From Candidatus Peribacteria bacterium (GTDB taxonomy: Bacteria; Patescibacteriota; Gracilibacteria; Peribacterales; Peribacteraceae): a stretch of DNA of 5,203 nt. Where the stretch lies: NCBI GenBank assembly GCA_903854455.1, contig CAINWJ010000054.1, positions 1 through 5,203 of the forward strand, read 5' to 3'. Under the pieces are notes generated by a model. That model saw only the letters and a program-made list of their open reading frames with translations, did not search any database and was not told the DNA's origin. Shown piece by piece: positions 5,182-5,203 of the stretch; position 1 is the first letter of the stretch; every line of letters starts with the position of its first letter. The translations under genes were made by a program, and so were the position numbers.

Positions 5182-5203
5182 TTTCTTTCGAAACCGAAAG
5201 AAA
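5182..5203. other. hairpin at the right window edge
   Basis: TTTCTTTCG (5182-5190) and CGAAAGAAA (5195-5203) are perfect 9-bp complements around AAAC. The stem may extend beyond the window. It directly abuts the large inverted repeat and may be part of the same element. Confidence 0.6.

Larger units (their letters stand above)
4697..5203. other. gene-free region upstream of RNase J
   Basis: I see no credible coding sequence, tRNA or rRNA in these 507 bases. Positions 4697-4765 can be read in frame with RNase J but look like leader. Positions 4780-4940 are AT-rich, with promoter-like sequence and only tiny ORFs. A weak hairpin (CTCAATC 4869-4875 and GATTGAG 4882-4888) is present. Positions 4949-5203 are occupied by a repeat element with long inverted arms and a terminal hairpin, described separately. 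Confidence 0.7.

Overview
The window looks like part of a bacterial chromosome of moderate GC content, read with the standard genetic code. It carries core genes (dihydroorotase and RNase J), a small secreted protein, and a dense set of small mobile repeats. None of the genes has a clear Shine-Dalgarno sequence. The style (repeat-laden REP-type transposase linker, RNase J with a Q/P/R-rich N-terminal extension, compact spacing) would fit an uncultivated lineage such as a Candidate Phyla Radiation bacterium, perhaps Peregrinibacteria-like. That placement is inference only.

Layout. Positions 1-807 (+) hold the C-terminal part of a REP-associated tyrosine transposase (RAYT, Y1_Tnp/IS200-like superfamily), whose catalytic N-terminus lies off the left edge. 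Its linker is built from in-frame repeats, including a 261-bp duplication, a 42-bp tandem repeat and palindromic REP units. A perfect REP-like hairpin with a 5' GTAG foot lies just after its stop (820-847). Next is dihydroorotase pyrC (895-2238, +). It carries the same REP core in frame at 1504-1531 and a 7-bp tandem repeat, also within the reading frame, at 1991-2020. An intergenic stretch (2239-2416) holds one copy of a 29-bp repeat and a hairpin. It is followed by a 96-aa secreted, arginine-rich, Ser-tailed protein (2417-2707, +). A strong terminator (2722-2754) separates this from the convergent RNase J gene (2774-4696, -). The last 507 bases (4697-5203) have no gene but hold an AT-rich promoter-like segment, the second 29-bp repeat copy, a large imperfect inverted repeat (4953-5176) and a terminal hairpin.

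How it fits together. PyrC makes dihydroorotate in pyrimidine synthesis and RNase J degrades and processes RNA; nothing links them functionally. The most notable theme is the RAYT and its probable REP substrates. The repeats bear the GTAG foot known for RAYT recognition, occur in both orientations, and have entered at least two reading frames without breaking them. In both they are translated as the same peptide type (ETP-R/P-RGVST), much like Rickettsia palindromic elements.
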